64,000 bases of DNA, taken from the NCBI RefSeq assembly GCF_047607445.1, contig NZ_JBLKRT010000006.1, positions 65,363 to 129,362 of the forward strand, in the 5' to 3' direction. The notes under the pieces are model-generated. The model ran no database searches. It was not told the DNA's origin and saw nothing but the letters and a program-made list of their open reading frames with translations. Shown here one piece after another: positions 34,907 to 43,909 of the stretch. The translations under genes were made by a program, and so were the position numbers. The stretch's first letter is position 1; the number at the start of each line of letters is the position of its first letter. The stretch comes from Crystallibacter sulfonylureivorans_A. Lineage in GTDB: Bacteria > Actinomycetota > Actinomycetes > Actinomycetales > Micrococcaceae.

Positions 34907-37378
34907 GTGACCGAAACATCAGCACTTGCACAGCCTGCCCTCCCCTCGACTCTGCCAGCTCTTGATCCGGCCGCCCTCAATGCGCGGATCTATGCTCAGC
35001 TCGCCCAGGAGCTGGGGGTCAATGTCTGGCAGGTCAAGGCAGCGGTGGAAATGCTCGACGGCGGTGCCACGGTCCCGTTCATCGCTCGCTACCGTAAGGA
35101 AGCCACCGGGACGCTGGACGACGCCCAACTGCGCGATCTCGAAGAACGGCTCCGCTATCTGCGCGAGCTGGAAGACCGCCGTCGCGCTGTGCTGGAGGCC
35201 ATTGCCGGCCAGGGCAAACTGACTGCAGAGCTGGAAGCCGCCGTCAACGCAGCGGATACCAAGGCCCGGCTCGAGGATATTTACCTGCCCTACAAATCCA
35301 AGCGGCGCACCAAGGCCCAGATCGCCCGCGAGGCCGGGCTGGAGCCGCTGGCCGTGGGCCTGCTGGCCGACCCCTCGCAGGATCCGCTGGCCGCCGCGGC
35401 TGAGTTCCTCAATCCCGAGCACGCCATCAACGAGCCGGCGGATGCCCTGGCCGGCGCGCGGGCCATTCTGGTGGAGCAGATCAGCCAGGATCCCGATCTC
35501 GTCTCCGAATTGCGGGAACGGCTGTGGAAGCAGGGCCTGGTCCGGGCCGAGGTCCGCGAAGGCCAGGCGGAAGCCGGACAAAAATTTGCCGACTACTTCG
35601 ACTTCGCCCAGGACCCCTCCGGCCTTCCATCGCACCGCGTGCTGGCCCTGCTTCGGGGCGAGAAAGAGGGGGTGCTGAACCTGGACATCAGCGAGGGCAA
35701 CCCCGCCGATTCCGAGGACTACGCACAGGCGCGCGGCCGGTTTGAGAACGCGGTGGCATCGCGGCTGGGCGTGGCGGATCGGGGTCGGCCGGCAGACCGC
35801 TGGCTGATGCAGACGGCGCAGCTGGGGTGGCGCCGGATCCTGGTCAAGCTGGCCATTGACCTCCGCGTGCGGCTGTTTACCGCAGCCGAAGACGAGGCTG
35901 TCCGGGTCTTCGCTGCCAATCTCCGCGACGTTTTGCTGGCGGCGCCGGCCGGAAACCGGGCCACGTTGGGGCTGGATCCCGGGCTGCGCACCGGCGTGAA
36001 GGTCGCCGTGGTCGACGGGACCGGCAAGGTGGTGGCCACCGATACCATCTACCCGCATGCTCCCGCCAAGAAGTGGGACGAGTCCCTGGCCGCGCTGGCA
36101 CGGCTGGCGGACAAGCATGCAGTCGAGCTCGTCGCCATTGGCAACGGCACCGCCTCACGAGAGACGGACAAGCTGGCCACCGAGCTGATCAAGCTGATGG
36201 GTTCCACCCGCAAGCTCCAGAAGCTTGTGGTCTCGGAGGCCGGAGCGTCGGTGTATTCCGCCTCGGCCTTGGCCTCGGCGGAACTGCCCGAACTGGATGT
36301 CTCGCTGCGCGGGGCCGTCTCGATCGCGCGCCGCCTGCAGGATCCGCTGGCGGAACTGGTCAAGATTGACCCCAAGTCCATCGGCGTCGGGCAGTACCAG
36401 CACGATGTCACCGCCACCAAGCTGGAGCGGTCGCTCAACGCCGTGGTCGAAGACTGTGTCAACGCCGTCGGCGTGGACCTGAACACAGCCTCGCCGTCCC
36501 TCTTGTCCCGGGTGGCCGGCCTCGGCTCGCAGTTGAGCGAAAACATCGTCGCCTACCGCAATGCCAATGGTCCGTTCGCCAAGCGCGCCGAACTCAAGAA
36601 GGTGCCGCGGCTGGGCGAGAAGGCCTTCGAGCAGTGCGCCGGCTTCCTGCGGATTACCGGCGGGGCCGAGCCGTTGGACGCTTCCAGCGTGCACCCGGAA
36701 GCCTACGGTGTGGCCCGGAAGATCCTTGCCGCGGCCGGCACCACCGCCACGGCGGCGGCGCGAGGTGGCCAGTCGCTGGCCGTGCTGGACCCCCAGCAGT
36801 TCGTCGACGAAAACTTCGGCCTGCCCACGGTGCTGGACATTATTTCCGAACTGGAAAAGCCGGGGCGCGATCCGCGCCCGCATTTCACCGCCGCGACCTT
36901 CACCGAGGGCGTGGAGAAAATTTCAGACCTTAAACCGGACATGGTGCTGGAAGGCACCGTGACCAACGTGGCCGCTTTCGGCGCCTTCGTGGATGTCGGT
37001 GTGCATCAGGACGGCCTGGTGCATATTTCCGCGATGTCGGACAAGTTCGTCTCGGATCCGCACGAGGTGGTCAAGTCCGGCCAAGTGGTGAAGGTCAAGG
37101 TCATGGAGGCCGACCCGGAACGGAAACGCATCTCGCTGACGCTTCGGCTCGACGACGAAGCGCCCGCCGGGGAGCAGCGCCGGGGTGCTGGCCAGGCCGG
37201 CCGCCCCGGGGAGGCACGCGACACAAGGGACGGCTCACGTTCGGGCTCGGGTGGAGGCCGGTCCGGACGCCGGGACGGCAAGAAGCCCGGCGGACATGAT
37301 CAGCGGGGGTCCGGTAGCGGAGCGTCCGCCAACACCGCCATGGCCGAGGCTTTGCGGCGGGCCGGGCTCGGAAGATAG
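34907..37378 (+). CDS. tex: Tex-family RNA-binding transcription accessory protein
   Basis: 823 aa from a GTG at 34907; an ATG six codons upstream (34889) is the alternative. Domain order is that of Tex: an N-terminal helical region (VKAAVEMLDGGATVPFIARYRKEATGTLDD), a YqgF-like RNase H fold (RATLGLDPGLRTGVKVAVVDGTGKVV), HhH modules (NTASPSLLSRVAGLGSQLSENIVAYRNANGPF), and a C-terminal S1 domain (LEGTVTNVAAFGAFVDVGVHQDGLVHIS). A Gly/Arg/Ser-rich tail of about 60 residues extends past S1. Tex binds nucleic acid and affects transcription; its exact role is unsettled. Confidence 0.95.
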   Translation: MTETSALAQPALPSTLPALDPAALNARIYAQLAQELGVNVWQVKAAVEMLDGGATVPFIARYRKEATGTLDDAQLRDLEERLRYLRELEDRRRAVLEAIAGQGKLTAELEAAVNAADTKARLEDIYLPYKSKRRTKAQIAREAGLEPLAVGLLADPSQDPLAAAAEFLNPEHAINEPADALAGARAILVEQISQDPDLVSELRERLWKQGLVRAEVREGQAEAGQKFADYFDFAQDPSGLPSHRVLALLRGEKEGVLNLDISEGNPADSEDYAQARGRFENAVASRLGVADRGRPADRWLMQTAQLGWRRILVKLAIDLRVRLFTAAEDEAVRVFAANLRDVLLAAPAGNRATLGLDPGLRTGVKVAVVDGTGKVVATDTIYPHAPAKKWDESLAALARLADKHAVELVAIGNGTASRETDKLATELIKLMGSTRKLQKLVVSEAGASVYSASALASAELPELDVSLRGAVSIARRLQDPLAELVKIDPKSIGVGQYQHDVTATKLERSLNAVVEDCVNAVGVDLNTASPSLLSRVAGLGSQLSENIVAYRNANGPFAKRAELKKVPRLGEKAFEQCAGFLRITGGAEPLDASSVHPEAYGVARKILAAAGTTATAAARGGQSLAVLDPQQFVDENFGLPTVLDIISELEKPGRDPRPHFTAATFTEGVEKISDLKPDMVLEGTVTNVAAFGAFVDVGVHQDGLVHISAMSDKFVSDPHEVVKSGQVVKVKVMEADPERKRISLTLRLDDEAPAGEQRRGAGQAGRPGEARDTRDGSRSGSGGGRSGRRDGKKPGGHDQRGSGSGASANTAMAEALRRAGLGR

Positions 37379-37837
37379 AGAACCAGCAGCCCGGCACCGT
37401 GACCCGCCCGGAGCACTCCCTCCGGACCATGCACAAGGTGCTGGGCTGCTGTTCCCCACGGATGGTGGACTTGCGGAGACGAGGTCCAGGCCTGATGCGA
37501 CCTGTGACCTCTGACAAAACTCTGACCGACGCTCCTTAAGCTGGGCATCATGTTTCCGAAAGACTCCATCAGTTTTCGCTGAGCACCTCGAGGCGGCGAC
37601 GGATGGCTCAGGGGGCGACGCCGGCCACATCCGGCAGCATCCGGCAGCACAGGCGCCGCTCGCTGCGCCGCCCACGGACACGCTGACGGCGCCGCCATAG
37701 CCCCGCCACCGGACAGCAGCCAAAATTGGTGCTCAAGAGTTACCCAAGGTTTGGCACGCCCGCCCCGGTTGGACACGGAAGTCCCCTACGATTAGAGGTA
37801 GTTCGAAAACGCAACCAGTTGGAAGGAGTGCCGTCCC
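37379..37837. other. 459-bp non-coding stretch after tex
   Basis: No credible gene. It holds a long-range inverted repeat: CAGCAGCCCGGCACC at 37384-37398 pairs with GGTGCTGGGCTGCTG at 37437-37451 (one mismatch, 38-nt loop containing its own CCGGAG/CTCCGG hairpin), the likely tex terminator. The remainder presumably carries the promoter of the Hpt gene. Confidence 0.5.
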
Positions 37838-37888
37838 ATGCGCGATTCCGGGCGCCCTTCCGCTTCCGACTCCGAGGGGGCGGCATGA
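37838..37888 (+). CDS. Possible 16-aa leader peptide coupled to the Hpt gene
   Basis: A short frame encodes MRDSGRPSASDSEGAA and stops at TGA 37886-37888, overlapping the ATG of the Hpt gene (ATGA). It has the best Shine-Dalgarno of the area (GGAAGGAG, 9 nt before the ATG). It may be a regulatory or coupling leader peptide; alternatively it marks a frameshift at the 5' end of the Hpt gene. Confidence 0.35.
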   Translation: MRDSGRPSASDSEGAA

Positions 37889-38259
37889 CCGCCGTGGCAG
37901 CAGAGGTTCCGCTGGTGGTGGACTCGGTGCTGGAGAAACTCTCGACGGATCTCGGCGACCATGACGGCAGCATGCGCCGGCGCTTCATCACCAACTACGT
38001 GGAACTGTGGGAGCACCGTTACGGCAGGGTGTCGGGCGCAGTGCTGGCACGGGATGCCGAAGATGCCATGGATGCCATCCTCAGCTTGAAGATCTCCAGC
38101 AGCATGGTGGGGGCCGGCCGACTTGGCCGGATGGCTGAGCACTTTGAGGGACTGGTCCAGGGAGAACTGTTCGATGCCGCCGCCACCCTGCTCGACGAAC
38201 TGCGCGCGTGCGGGATGTCGACCACGGCGCAGCTGCGCAACTACCACCTGGCGCAGTAA
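37885..38259 (+). CDS. Degenerate Hpt (histidine phosphotransfer) domain protein
   Basis: 124 aa from the ATG at 37885 (GAGGGGG upstream). The whole protein is one Hpt-like four-helix domain: VLEKLSTDLGDHDGSMRRRFITNYVELWEHRY, then DAEDAMDAILSLKISSSMVGAGRLGRMAEHFE. True Hpt domains have a phospho-accepting His in an A-H-x-L-K-G-S context; here that position is Leu66 (I-L-S-L-K-I-S). It therefore cannot relay phosphate in the usual way and may bind a response regulator as a modulator. It converges with the orphan response-regulator gene 78 bp away. Confidence 0.75.
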   Translation: MTAVAAEVPLVVDSVLEKLSTDLGDHDGSMRRRFITNYVELWEHRYGRVSGAVLARDAEDAMDAILSLKISSSMVGAGRLGRMAEHFEGLVQGELFDAAATLLDELRACGMSTTAQLRNYHLAQ

Positions 38260-38337
38260 CGGGCCGGGCACTCTCCAGGACCAACCCCGCCGCTGAAGCG
38301 GGCGACCAAAGCCGCGGCCGCTCGGTGACGGAAGCGC

Positions 38338-39285
38338 CTACCTCTTGGGCGCCAGGCTGTAGCCCACACCGCGGACGGTCTTGATCCAGCGCGGGGCCTT
38401 GGTGTCGTCGCCGAGCTTGCGGCGCAGGTTGGCCATATGCACTTCAATGGTGCGCTCGTCGGAATCCGAAATGTAGCCGCCCGTGTTGTACGGCTCGTTG
38501 CGCAACCGGCGAACCAAATCGGCCTTCGTCCGCACCACCCGTCCGCTCTCCATCAACGCGTAGAGCAGGTCGAATTCGCTGCGGGTCAGGTCCAGTTCGC
38601 GTCCGGAGCGGATGACCGTCCGGGAACGGTTGTCCACGACAATCCCGTTGTGCTCCAGCACTCCGTCGGCGGTCGGAACTGCCAGCGCAGGGGTGGACTC
38701 GACGCCGGCCTCGGCCGCGACCGCAAGGGCCATGCCGGTTCCGGCGGCGGCCGGTGCCACGCCGGACGGTGACAGCTGCAGGCCGGGTTGTCCGCCGCCT
38801 CCCACCCCGGCAGCCTGCAGGACAGGTTCCGGCATCGGAGCGGCGCTGGTTGCGGCCAGGTCGGCCAAGGGGGTCTCCCCGCCCGCCGTGACACCGCCGT
38901 CGTTGTCCTTGGTGGCGCGAGGGCGCCGCAGCATGGCGGTGATCCGGGCACGCAGTTCCCGGGGGCGGAACGGCTTGGTCAGGTAGTCATCGGCACCGGT
39001 CTCCAGGCCCAACAACGTGTCCAGCTCTTCGGCCCGCGCCGTCAGCATGATGATGTAGGTGTCGCTGAAGCGCCGCACCTGGCGGGCGACTTCGAAGCCG
39101 TCGATGTCCGGCAGGCCGAGATCAAGCGTGACCACATCCGGATTGTGGCGTTTGATCGCGGCCACGCCCTCCATGCCGGACGATGCCGTGTGAACCGTGA
39201 ATCCGGAGCTGGACAGCACCGTGGAGATCAGCTCCCTGATGTCCAGGTCGTCCTCCACAATGACGGCAGTTCGCTGCTCGCTCAT
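38338..39285 (-). CDS. OmpR-family response regulator with long Ala/Pro/Gly linker
   Basis: 315 aa from the ATG at 39285; an upstream in-frame ATG at 39330 is less likely. Receiver domain residues 5-120 with acidic pocket EDD, phospho-acceptor Asp55 (VTLDLGLPD), Thr in MLTARAEE and Lys in YLTKPF. The C-terminal winged helix (about 215-313) has LTRSEFDLLYALMESGR and TIEVHMANLRRKL...RGVGYSLAP. Between them lies a low-complexity linker of roughly 80 residues, far longer than the usual 10-20. No kinase gene is adjacent; the nearest is the orphan kinase at 46609. Confidence 0.93.
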   Translation of the reverse strand: MSEQRTAVIVEDDLDIRELISTVLSSSGFTVHTASSGMEGVAAIKRHNPDVVTLDLGLPDIDGFEVARQVRRFSDTYIIMLTARAEELDTLLGLETGADDYLTKPFRPRELRARITAMLRRPRATKDNDGGVTAGGETPLADLAATSAAPMPEPVLQAAGVGGGGQPGLQLSPSGVAPAAAGTGMALAVAAEAGVESTPALAVPTADGVLEHNGIVVDNRSRTVIRSGRELDLTRSEFDLLYALMESGRVVRTKADLVRRLRNEPYNTGGYISDSDERTIEVHMANLRRKLGDDTKAPRWIKTVRGVGYSLAPKR

Positions 39286-39406
39286 TCCTTGTCCCCCAAC
39301 CGATCTACGATGGTTCATCGTTTCAACCACTACTTAATGGTGATTGTAGTCGCATAGTCGGACAATGTGGCGCACTTTATGCAGGAATGACGGCGAAGCC
39401 CCCCGC

Positions 39407-40819
39407 CTACAGGTGGACGTGCAGGCGCCGCGCGGCCTCGGAAATCGAGCCCGTCAGCGACGGGTAGACCGTGAAGGTGTTGGCGACATCGTCCACATGC
39501 AGCTTCTGCGTGACGGCCAAGGCGATCGGGAAGATCAGTTCGGAGGCCCGCGGGGCCACCACCACTCCCCCGATCACCGTGCCGGAGCCTCGGCGGGCGA
39601 TGATTTTGACGAAGCCGTCGGAGACGTTCATCATCTTGGCCCGTGCGTTGGTGTTCAGCGAGAGCTTGATGATGTCGCCCTGGTACCGGCCGGAGGCGAC
39701 ATCTTCTTCGGTCACGCCGACGGTGGCGATTTCGGGGCTGGTGAAAATGTTGGATGCCACCTGGGTGAGCTTCAGCGGCTTGACGTAGTCGCCGAGCAGG
39801 TGGGCCACGGCGATCCGGCCCTGCATCGCGGCCACCGATGCCAAGGCCAGGACGCCGGTGCAGTCGCCCGCGGCGTAAATGTTCGGCGCCGTGGTCCGGG
39901 AAACGCCATCTACCTTGATGTGGCCGCTCTCGCTCAGCGCAATCCCGGCCTCTTCCAGCCCGATCCCGGCGGTGTTCGGCACACCGCCGACGGCCAGCAG
40001 GCAGTGCGAGCCCTCGACCACACGCCCATCGGCCAGCGTGACCAGCACGCCGTCCTCCGTGCGCTCCACCCCTGCAGCCCGCGACTTGGAGAGCACCGTC
40101 ATGCCGCTGCGGGCGAAGACGTCCTCGAGCACCGCGGCGGCGTCCGCGTCCTCGCCGGGCAGCACGCGGTCGCGCGAGGAGACCAGCGTGACCCTGGTCC
40201 CCAGCATCCGGTAGGCGGAGGCGAACTCCGCGCCGGTCACGCCCGATCCGACCACAATCAGGTGTTCGGGAATCTCGGTCAGGTTATAAACCTGGGCCCA
40301 GTTGAAAATCCGTTCGCCGTCGGGCTTGGCAGTGGGAAGTTCCCGCGGCGTTGCGCCGGTGGCCAGCAGGATGGCATCCGCTTCCACGGTCTGGGTCCCC
40401 GAATCGGTGGTGACAACGATCATGTTCGGCCCGGCCAGTTTGCCGTCGCCCAGAATAACCCGCACGCCGGCACGTTCCAGGCCGTGGTGGATGTCCGCCG
40501 ACTGGCTCTCGGCCAGCTTGAGCAACCGGTCGTTCACGGTGCGCAGATCGGCGTAGGCAGCCTTCGAATGCTCATCGAACCGCACACCCAGGTCATGGGC
40601 ACTGGCCACCCGGCGCATGGCATCCGCGGTGGCGATCAGGGTCTTGGACGGCACCACGTCGGTTAACACGGCCGAGCCGCCGAGTCCTTGACGCTCGATG
40701 ATGGTCACCTTGGCGCCGAGCGAATTGGCCACCATGGCCGCCTCATACCCGCCGGGGCCCCCGCCCAGGATCGCCAGACGCGGGGCACTGAAATCTATTT
40801 GGCTAGTCACGGACTTCAT
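39407..40819 (-). CDS. lpdA: NAD(P)H-quinone dehydrogenase, LpdA-type flavoprotein
   Basis: 470 aa. It has the two-dinucleotide fold of the disulfide reductase family: FAD motif LAILGGGPGGYEAAM, NAD(P) motif LIVVGSGVTGAEFAS, GDCTGVLALASVAAMQGR and a C-terminal dimer domain. The redox pair seen in true lipoamide dehydrogenases (GGTCLNVGCIPSK) is replaced by GGSAVLTDVVPSK, so neither Cys is present. This is the feature of mycobacterial LpdA (Rv3303c), a quinone reductase rather than a lipoamide dehydrogenase. Its proximity to the purine nucleoside phosphorylase and phosphohexomutase genes also matches the mycobacterial neighbourhood. Confidence 0.88.
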   Translation of the reverse strand: MKSVTSQIDFSAPRLAILGGGPGGYEAAMVANSLGAKVTIIERQGLGGSAVLTDVVPSKTLIATADAMRRVASAHDLGVRFDEHSKAAYADLRTVNDRLLKLAESQSADIHHGLERAGVRVILGDGKLAGPNMIVVTTDSGTQTVEADAILLATGATPRELPTAKPDGERIFNWAQVYNLTEIPEHLIVVGSGVTGAEFASAYRMLGTRVTLVSSRDRVLPGEDADAAAVLEDVFARSGMTVLSKSRAAGVERTEDGVLVTLADGRVVEGSHCLLAVGGVPNTAGIGLEEAGIALSESGHIKVDGVSRTTAPNIYAAGDCTGVLALASVAAMQGRIAVAHLLGDYVKPLKLTQVASNIFTSPEIATVGVTEEDVASGRYQGDIIKLSLNTNARAKMMNVSDGFVKIIARRGSGTVIGGVVVAPRASELIFPIALAVTQKLHVDDVANTFTVYPSLTGSISEAARRLHVHL

Positions 40820-40976
40820 TCTGTCGCATGCCCCTCACGGCCTCAACCTGCACCGCCTGCGCAGCAGGGCTGACTGCCTTGAAGCCGAGCGCGGGCTCCC
40901 GGAAGGTCCGTTCGACGACGGCGGAGCCGCGCCCGCTGCTTTCAGCAGCAGTTGGGCACCGGGTAGGTTAGGTGCT

Positions 40977-41777
40977 GTGACTACAGATCCCTTTGAACTG
41001 GCCGCCGCGGCAGCCGCTTTCCTGGCCCAGCAGACCGGCGTTGATACCCATGATGTGGCGCTGGTGCTCGGCTCCGGCTGGGGCGAGGCCGCCGACCTCA
41101 TCGGCGAGACTACGCATACGATTCCGGCCGCAGACATCCCCGGATTCTCCGCCCCCGCCGTGGAAGGCCACGTGGGCACTATCCGGTCCGTCCTGACCCC
41201 GGACGGCAAACGTGTCCTGGTGCTCGGAGCCCGCACCCACTACTACGAGGGCAAGGGTGTGCGCGCCGTCGTCCACGGCGTCCGCACCGCCGCAGCGACC
41301 GGTTGCAAGACGCTGGTCGTGACCAACGGCTGCGGCGGACTCAACCCGGCATGGGCACCGGGAACGCCGGTGCTGATCAGCGACCACATCAACCTCACGG
41401 CCGCTTCACCGCTGGAAGGGGCTACGTTCGTGGACCTGACCGACCTCTACTCGCAGCGGCTCCGCGCTGTGGCCCGGGAAGTCGACCCCAGCCTGGACGA
41501 AGGCGTATACGCACAGTTCACCGGCCCGCACTACGAAACCCCGGCGGAAGTCCAGTACGCCAAGCGGATCGGCGCCGATCTGGTGGGCATGTCGACGGCA
41601 TTGGAGTCCATTGCCGCCCGCCATGCCGGCATGGAAGTCTTCGGCATTTCGCTGGTGACCAACCTGGCCGCCGGCATCAGCGACACTCCGCTCAGCCACG
41701 CCGAGGTCATCGAAGCCGGACAGGCCGCAGGACCGCGCATCTCCCGCCTGCTGGCCGGCATCGTCGCCAAGCTGTGA
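40977..41777 (+). CDS. Purine-nucleoside phosphorylase (PNP class I)
   Basis: 266 aa from the GTG at 40977 (MTTDPFELAAAA); the open frame to 40698 overlaps lpdA and is rejected. Family motifs: VALVLGSGWGEAADLI (phosphate site), the 85-100 region HYYEGKGVRAVVHGVR, TNGCGGLNPAWAPGTPVLISDHIN, and MSTALESIAARHAGMEVFGISLVTNLAAG. It splits purine (deoxy)ribonucleosides with phosphate to free base and (deoxy)ribose-1-phosphate, which the next gene can interconvert. The stop is 12 nt before the mutase ATG. Confidence 0.94.
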   Translation: MTTDPFELAAAAAAFLAQQTGVDTHDVALVLGSGWGEAADLIGETTHTIPAADIPGFSAPAVEGHVGTIRSVLTPDGKRVLVLGARTHYYEGKGVRAVVHGVRTAAATGCKTLVVTNGCGGLNPAWAPGTPVLISDHINLTAASPLEGATFVDLTDLYSQRLRAVAREVDPSLDEGVYAQFTGPHYETPAEVQYAKRIGADLVGMSTALESIAARHAGMEVFGISLVTNLAAGISDTPLSHAEVIEAGQAAGPRISRLLAGIVAKL

Positions 41778-41788
41778 GCGGAAGCGAC

Positions 41789-43549
41789 ATGACCGCAACA
41801 ACCGACGAGCTCATGGCAGCTGCCCTCGCCTGGCTGGAGGCGGACCCGGATCCGCAGACCCGGCAGGAACTGCAGGACTTGGTGGCCGCTGCTGGCGGCG
41901 ATGGGCAGGATGCCGCCGATGCCCGGGCCGAATTGGCTGACAGGTTTTCCGGTCCCCTCGCCTTCGGTACCGCCGGACTCCGGGCGGCCTTGGGCGCGGG
42001 CCCGTTCCGGATGAACCGGGTCGTCGTGCGCCGGACCGCGGCCGGGCTGGCCCGGTTCCTGCTGGACACCGCCGACGGCGCCTACACCCCGCGCGCCGTG
42101 GTCGGCTTCGACGCGCGCCGGAACTCTGATGTTTTTGCCGCCGAATCCGCTGCCATCTTCACTGCCGCCGGGATCGAAACCTTCCTCATGCCCTCGGCCT
42201 TGCCGACTCCGGTGCTGGCGTACGCGGTCCGGGCGCTGGGCTGCGAAGCGGGCGTGATGGTCACCGCCAGCCACAACCCGGCCAACGACAACGGCTACAA
42301 GGTCTACCTGGGCGGACGCGCCGTGGACGAAGGCGGGCGCGGGGCTCAGATTGTGGCACCCTATGACGCCGAGATTGCCGCCCGGATCGACTACGGCCCG
42401 GCATTGGAATCGGTCCGGCTGGCGGAAGACGGCTGGACCGTCCTGCCTGCCGCGATCGCCGATGACTACACCGCGGCCGTTACCGCCCTGGCCGATGCTC
42501 GGCTGTTCCCGCAGCGGGGACTGAAGATCGTGCTCACCCCCATGCACGGGGTGGGCGGGGCCACCATGCGGGCGGTCTTTGAGCAGGCTGGATTCACCGA
42601 GGTCACCATGGTTGCCGCGCAGGCGGACCCGGATCCGGCTTTCCCCACCGTGGCCTTCCCCAACCCGGAGGAAGCCGGAGCCATCGACCTGGCCTTGGAA
42701 ACCGCGGCGGACGTCGATGCCGATCTGGTCATCGCCAACGACCCCGATGCCGACCGCGCGGCCCTGGCGGCCAAAGATCCCGAGACCGGGGCATGGCGGA
42801 TGCTGCGCGGCGACGAGGTCGGTGCCCTGCTCGGCGCCCACATGGCGGCACGCTCCGCCGGTCAGGACCAGCTGCCCCCTGACAACGGCGCGTCCGGCCA
42901 AAGCCGCGTCTTCGCCAATTCCATCGTCTCGTCCCGCCTGCTGGGCAAGATCGCGGCGGATGCGGGCGTGGAACATGTGGAGACCCTCACCGGTTTCAAG
43001 TGGATCTCCCGCGTCCCGGGGCTGGTCTATGGCTATGAGGAAGCCCTGGGCTACTGCGTGGCACCGCATCTGGTCCGTGACAAGGACGGCATGTCCGCGG
43101 CCCTGCTGCTCGCGGAGCTGGCCGCCGATGTGCATGCCTCCGGCCGCACGGTCTTCGACATGCTCGACGAGTTGGCCCTGCGCTACGGACTGCACGCCAC
43201 CGACCAGCTCAGCGTCCGGGTGGAGGACCTGGCCCTGATTCCGGCCATGATGGACCGGCTCCGCGAGCAGCCGCCGTCGTCATTCGCCGGGTCCCCGGTG
43301 ACGGCCAGCACGGACTTGTCCCTGGGCAGCGAAGCGCTGCCGCCCACCGACGGGATGCTGTTCCTCAGCCGGGACCAGACCCGGGTGATCATCCGCCCCA
43401 GCGGCACCGAGCCCAAGCTCAAGTGCTATCTGGAGGTCATCCGGCCGGTCGGATCGGCGGCGCAACTGCCGGCCGTGCGCGCCGAGGCGGCAGACGCTCT
43501 GCAGGCGATCAAGGCGGAGATCCGGGCAGCCCTCGGACTGGCGGAATAG
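41789..43549 (+). CDS. Phosphohexomutase / phosphopentomutase-like (PGM2 type)
   Basis: 586 aa from the ATG at 41789 with GGAAG 6 nt upstream; a GTG at 41774 that overlaps the previous stop is an alternative. It is an alpha-D-phosphohexomutase with active-site Ser161 in VTASHNPANDNGYKVY, the metal loop IANDPDADRAALA, sugar loop FKWISRVPGLVYGYEEALGY and the phosphate loop RPSGTEPKLKCYLE. Annotated pmmB or phosphomannomutase in mycobacteria. Next to PNP and near deoC it probably turns ribose- or deoxyribose-1-phosphate into the 5-phosphate, or handles hexose phosphates; sequence alone does not decide. Confidence 0.92.
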   Translation: MTATTDELMAAALAWLEADPDPQTRQELQDLVAAAGGDGQDAADARAELADRFSGPLAFGTAGLRAALGAGPFRMNRVVVRRTAAGLARFLLDTADGAYTPRAVVGFDARRNSDVFAAESAAIFTAAGIETFLMPSALPTPVLAYAVRALGCEAGVMVTASHNPANDNGYKVYLGGRAVDEGGRGAQIVAPYDAEIAARIDYGPALESVRLAEDGWTVLPAAIADDYTAAVTALADARLFPQRGLKIVLTPMHGVGGATMRAVFEQAGFTEVTMVAAQADPDPAFPTVAFPNPEEAGAIDLALETAADVDADLVIANDPDADRAALAAKDPETGAWRMLRGDEVGALLGAHMAARSAGQDQLPPDNGASGQSRVFANSIVSSRLLGKIAADAGVEHVETLTGFKWISRVPGLVYGYEEALGYCVAPHLVRDKDGMSAALLLAELAADVHASGRTVFDMLDELALRYGLHATDQLSVRVEDLALIPAMMDRLREQPPSSFAGSPVTASTDLSLGSEALPPTDGMLFLSRDQTRVIIRPSGTEPKLKCYLEVIRPVGSAAQLPAVRAEAADALQAIKAEIRAALGLAE

Positions 43550-43588
43550 CACCTTTTGCGCTAGGCACGACTGTGGGACGATGCTGCA

Positions 43589-43795
43589 ATGGCCATTGAT
43601 GAGGACTATTCGCCAGCCTCGGGGGGCAGGCACCCGAGTCCCGACGACAAGCCGGAACACAGGGCGTCGGAAGAACACGGCCCGGCCGACGACGAGCGTG
43701 CCATTGCCCGCCGGCGGAAGGACGCCGAGGACAAGCTCGAGGAACACCGGCGCGACGCCGAACAGCACGGCCATCCGACCGGCGGCAGGCACTGA
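43589..43795 (+). CDS. Small highly charged hypothetical protein, 68 aa
   Basis: A strongly hydrophilic, probably disordered or helical protein rich in Glu, Asp, Arg and His (DDERAIARRRKDAEDKLEEHRRDAEQHGH). Codon usage shows the strong third-position GC of the neighbours and the frame fills the gap between the mutase and deoC on the same strand. No family recognised; the Shine-Dalgarno is weak. Confidence 0.5.
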   Translation: MAIDEDYSPASGGRHPSPDDKPEHRASEEHGPADDERAIARRRKDAEDKLEEHRRDAEQHGHPTGGRH

Positions 43796-43909
43796 CAGGT
43801 AGGCCCTGCGCCGCCTGCCCGGGCGGAGCTGTGCGCTGGGCTCCCCCAGCAGGTGTCTTCGATATGCAAGGATGGATGTTCCTGGACCCAGCAGATGAAA
43901 GGGATGGCC

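Noticed and set aside
39407..40819. Dihydrolipoamide dehydrogenase
   Set aside because: The redox-active Cys pair is absent, so the LpdA-type quinone reductase assignment is preferred.
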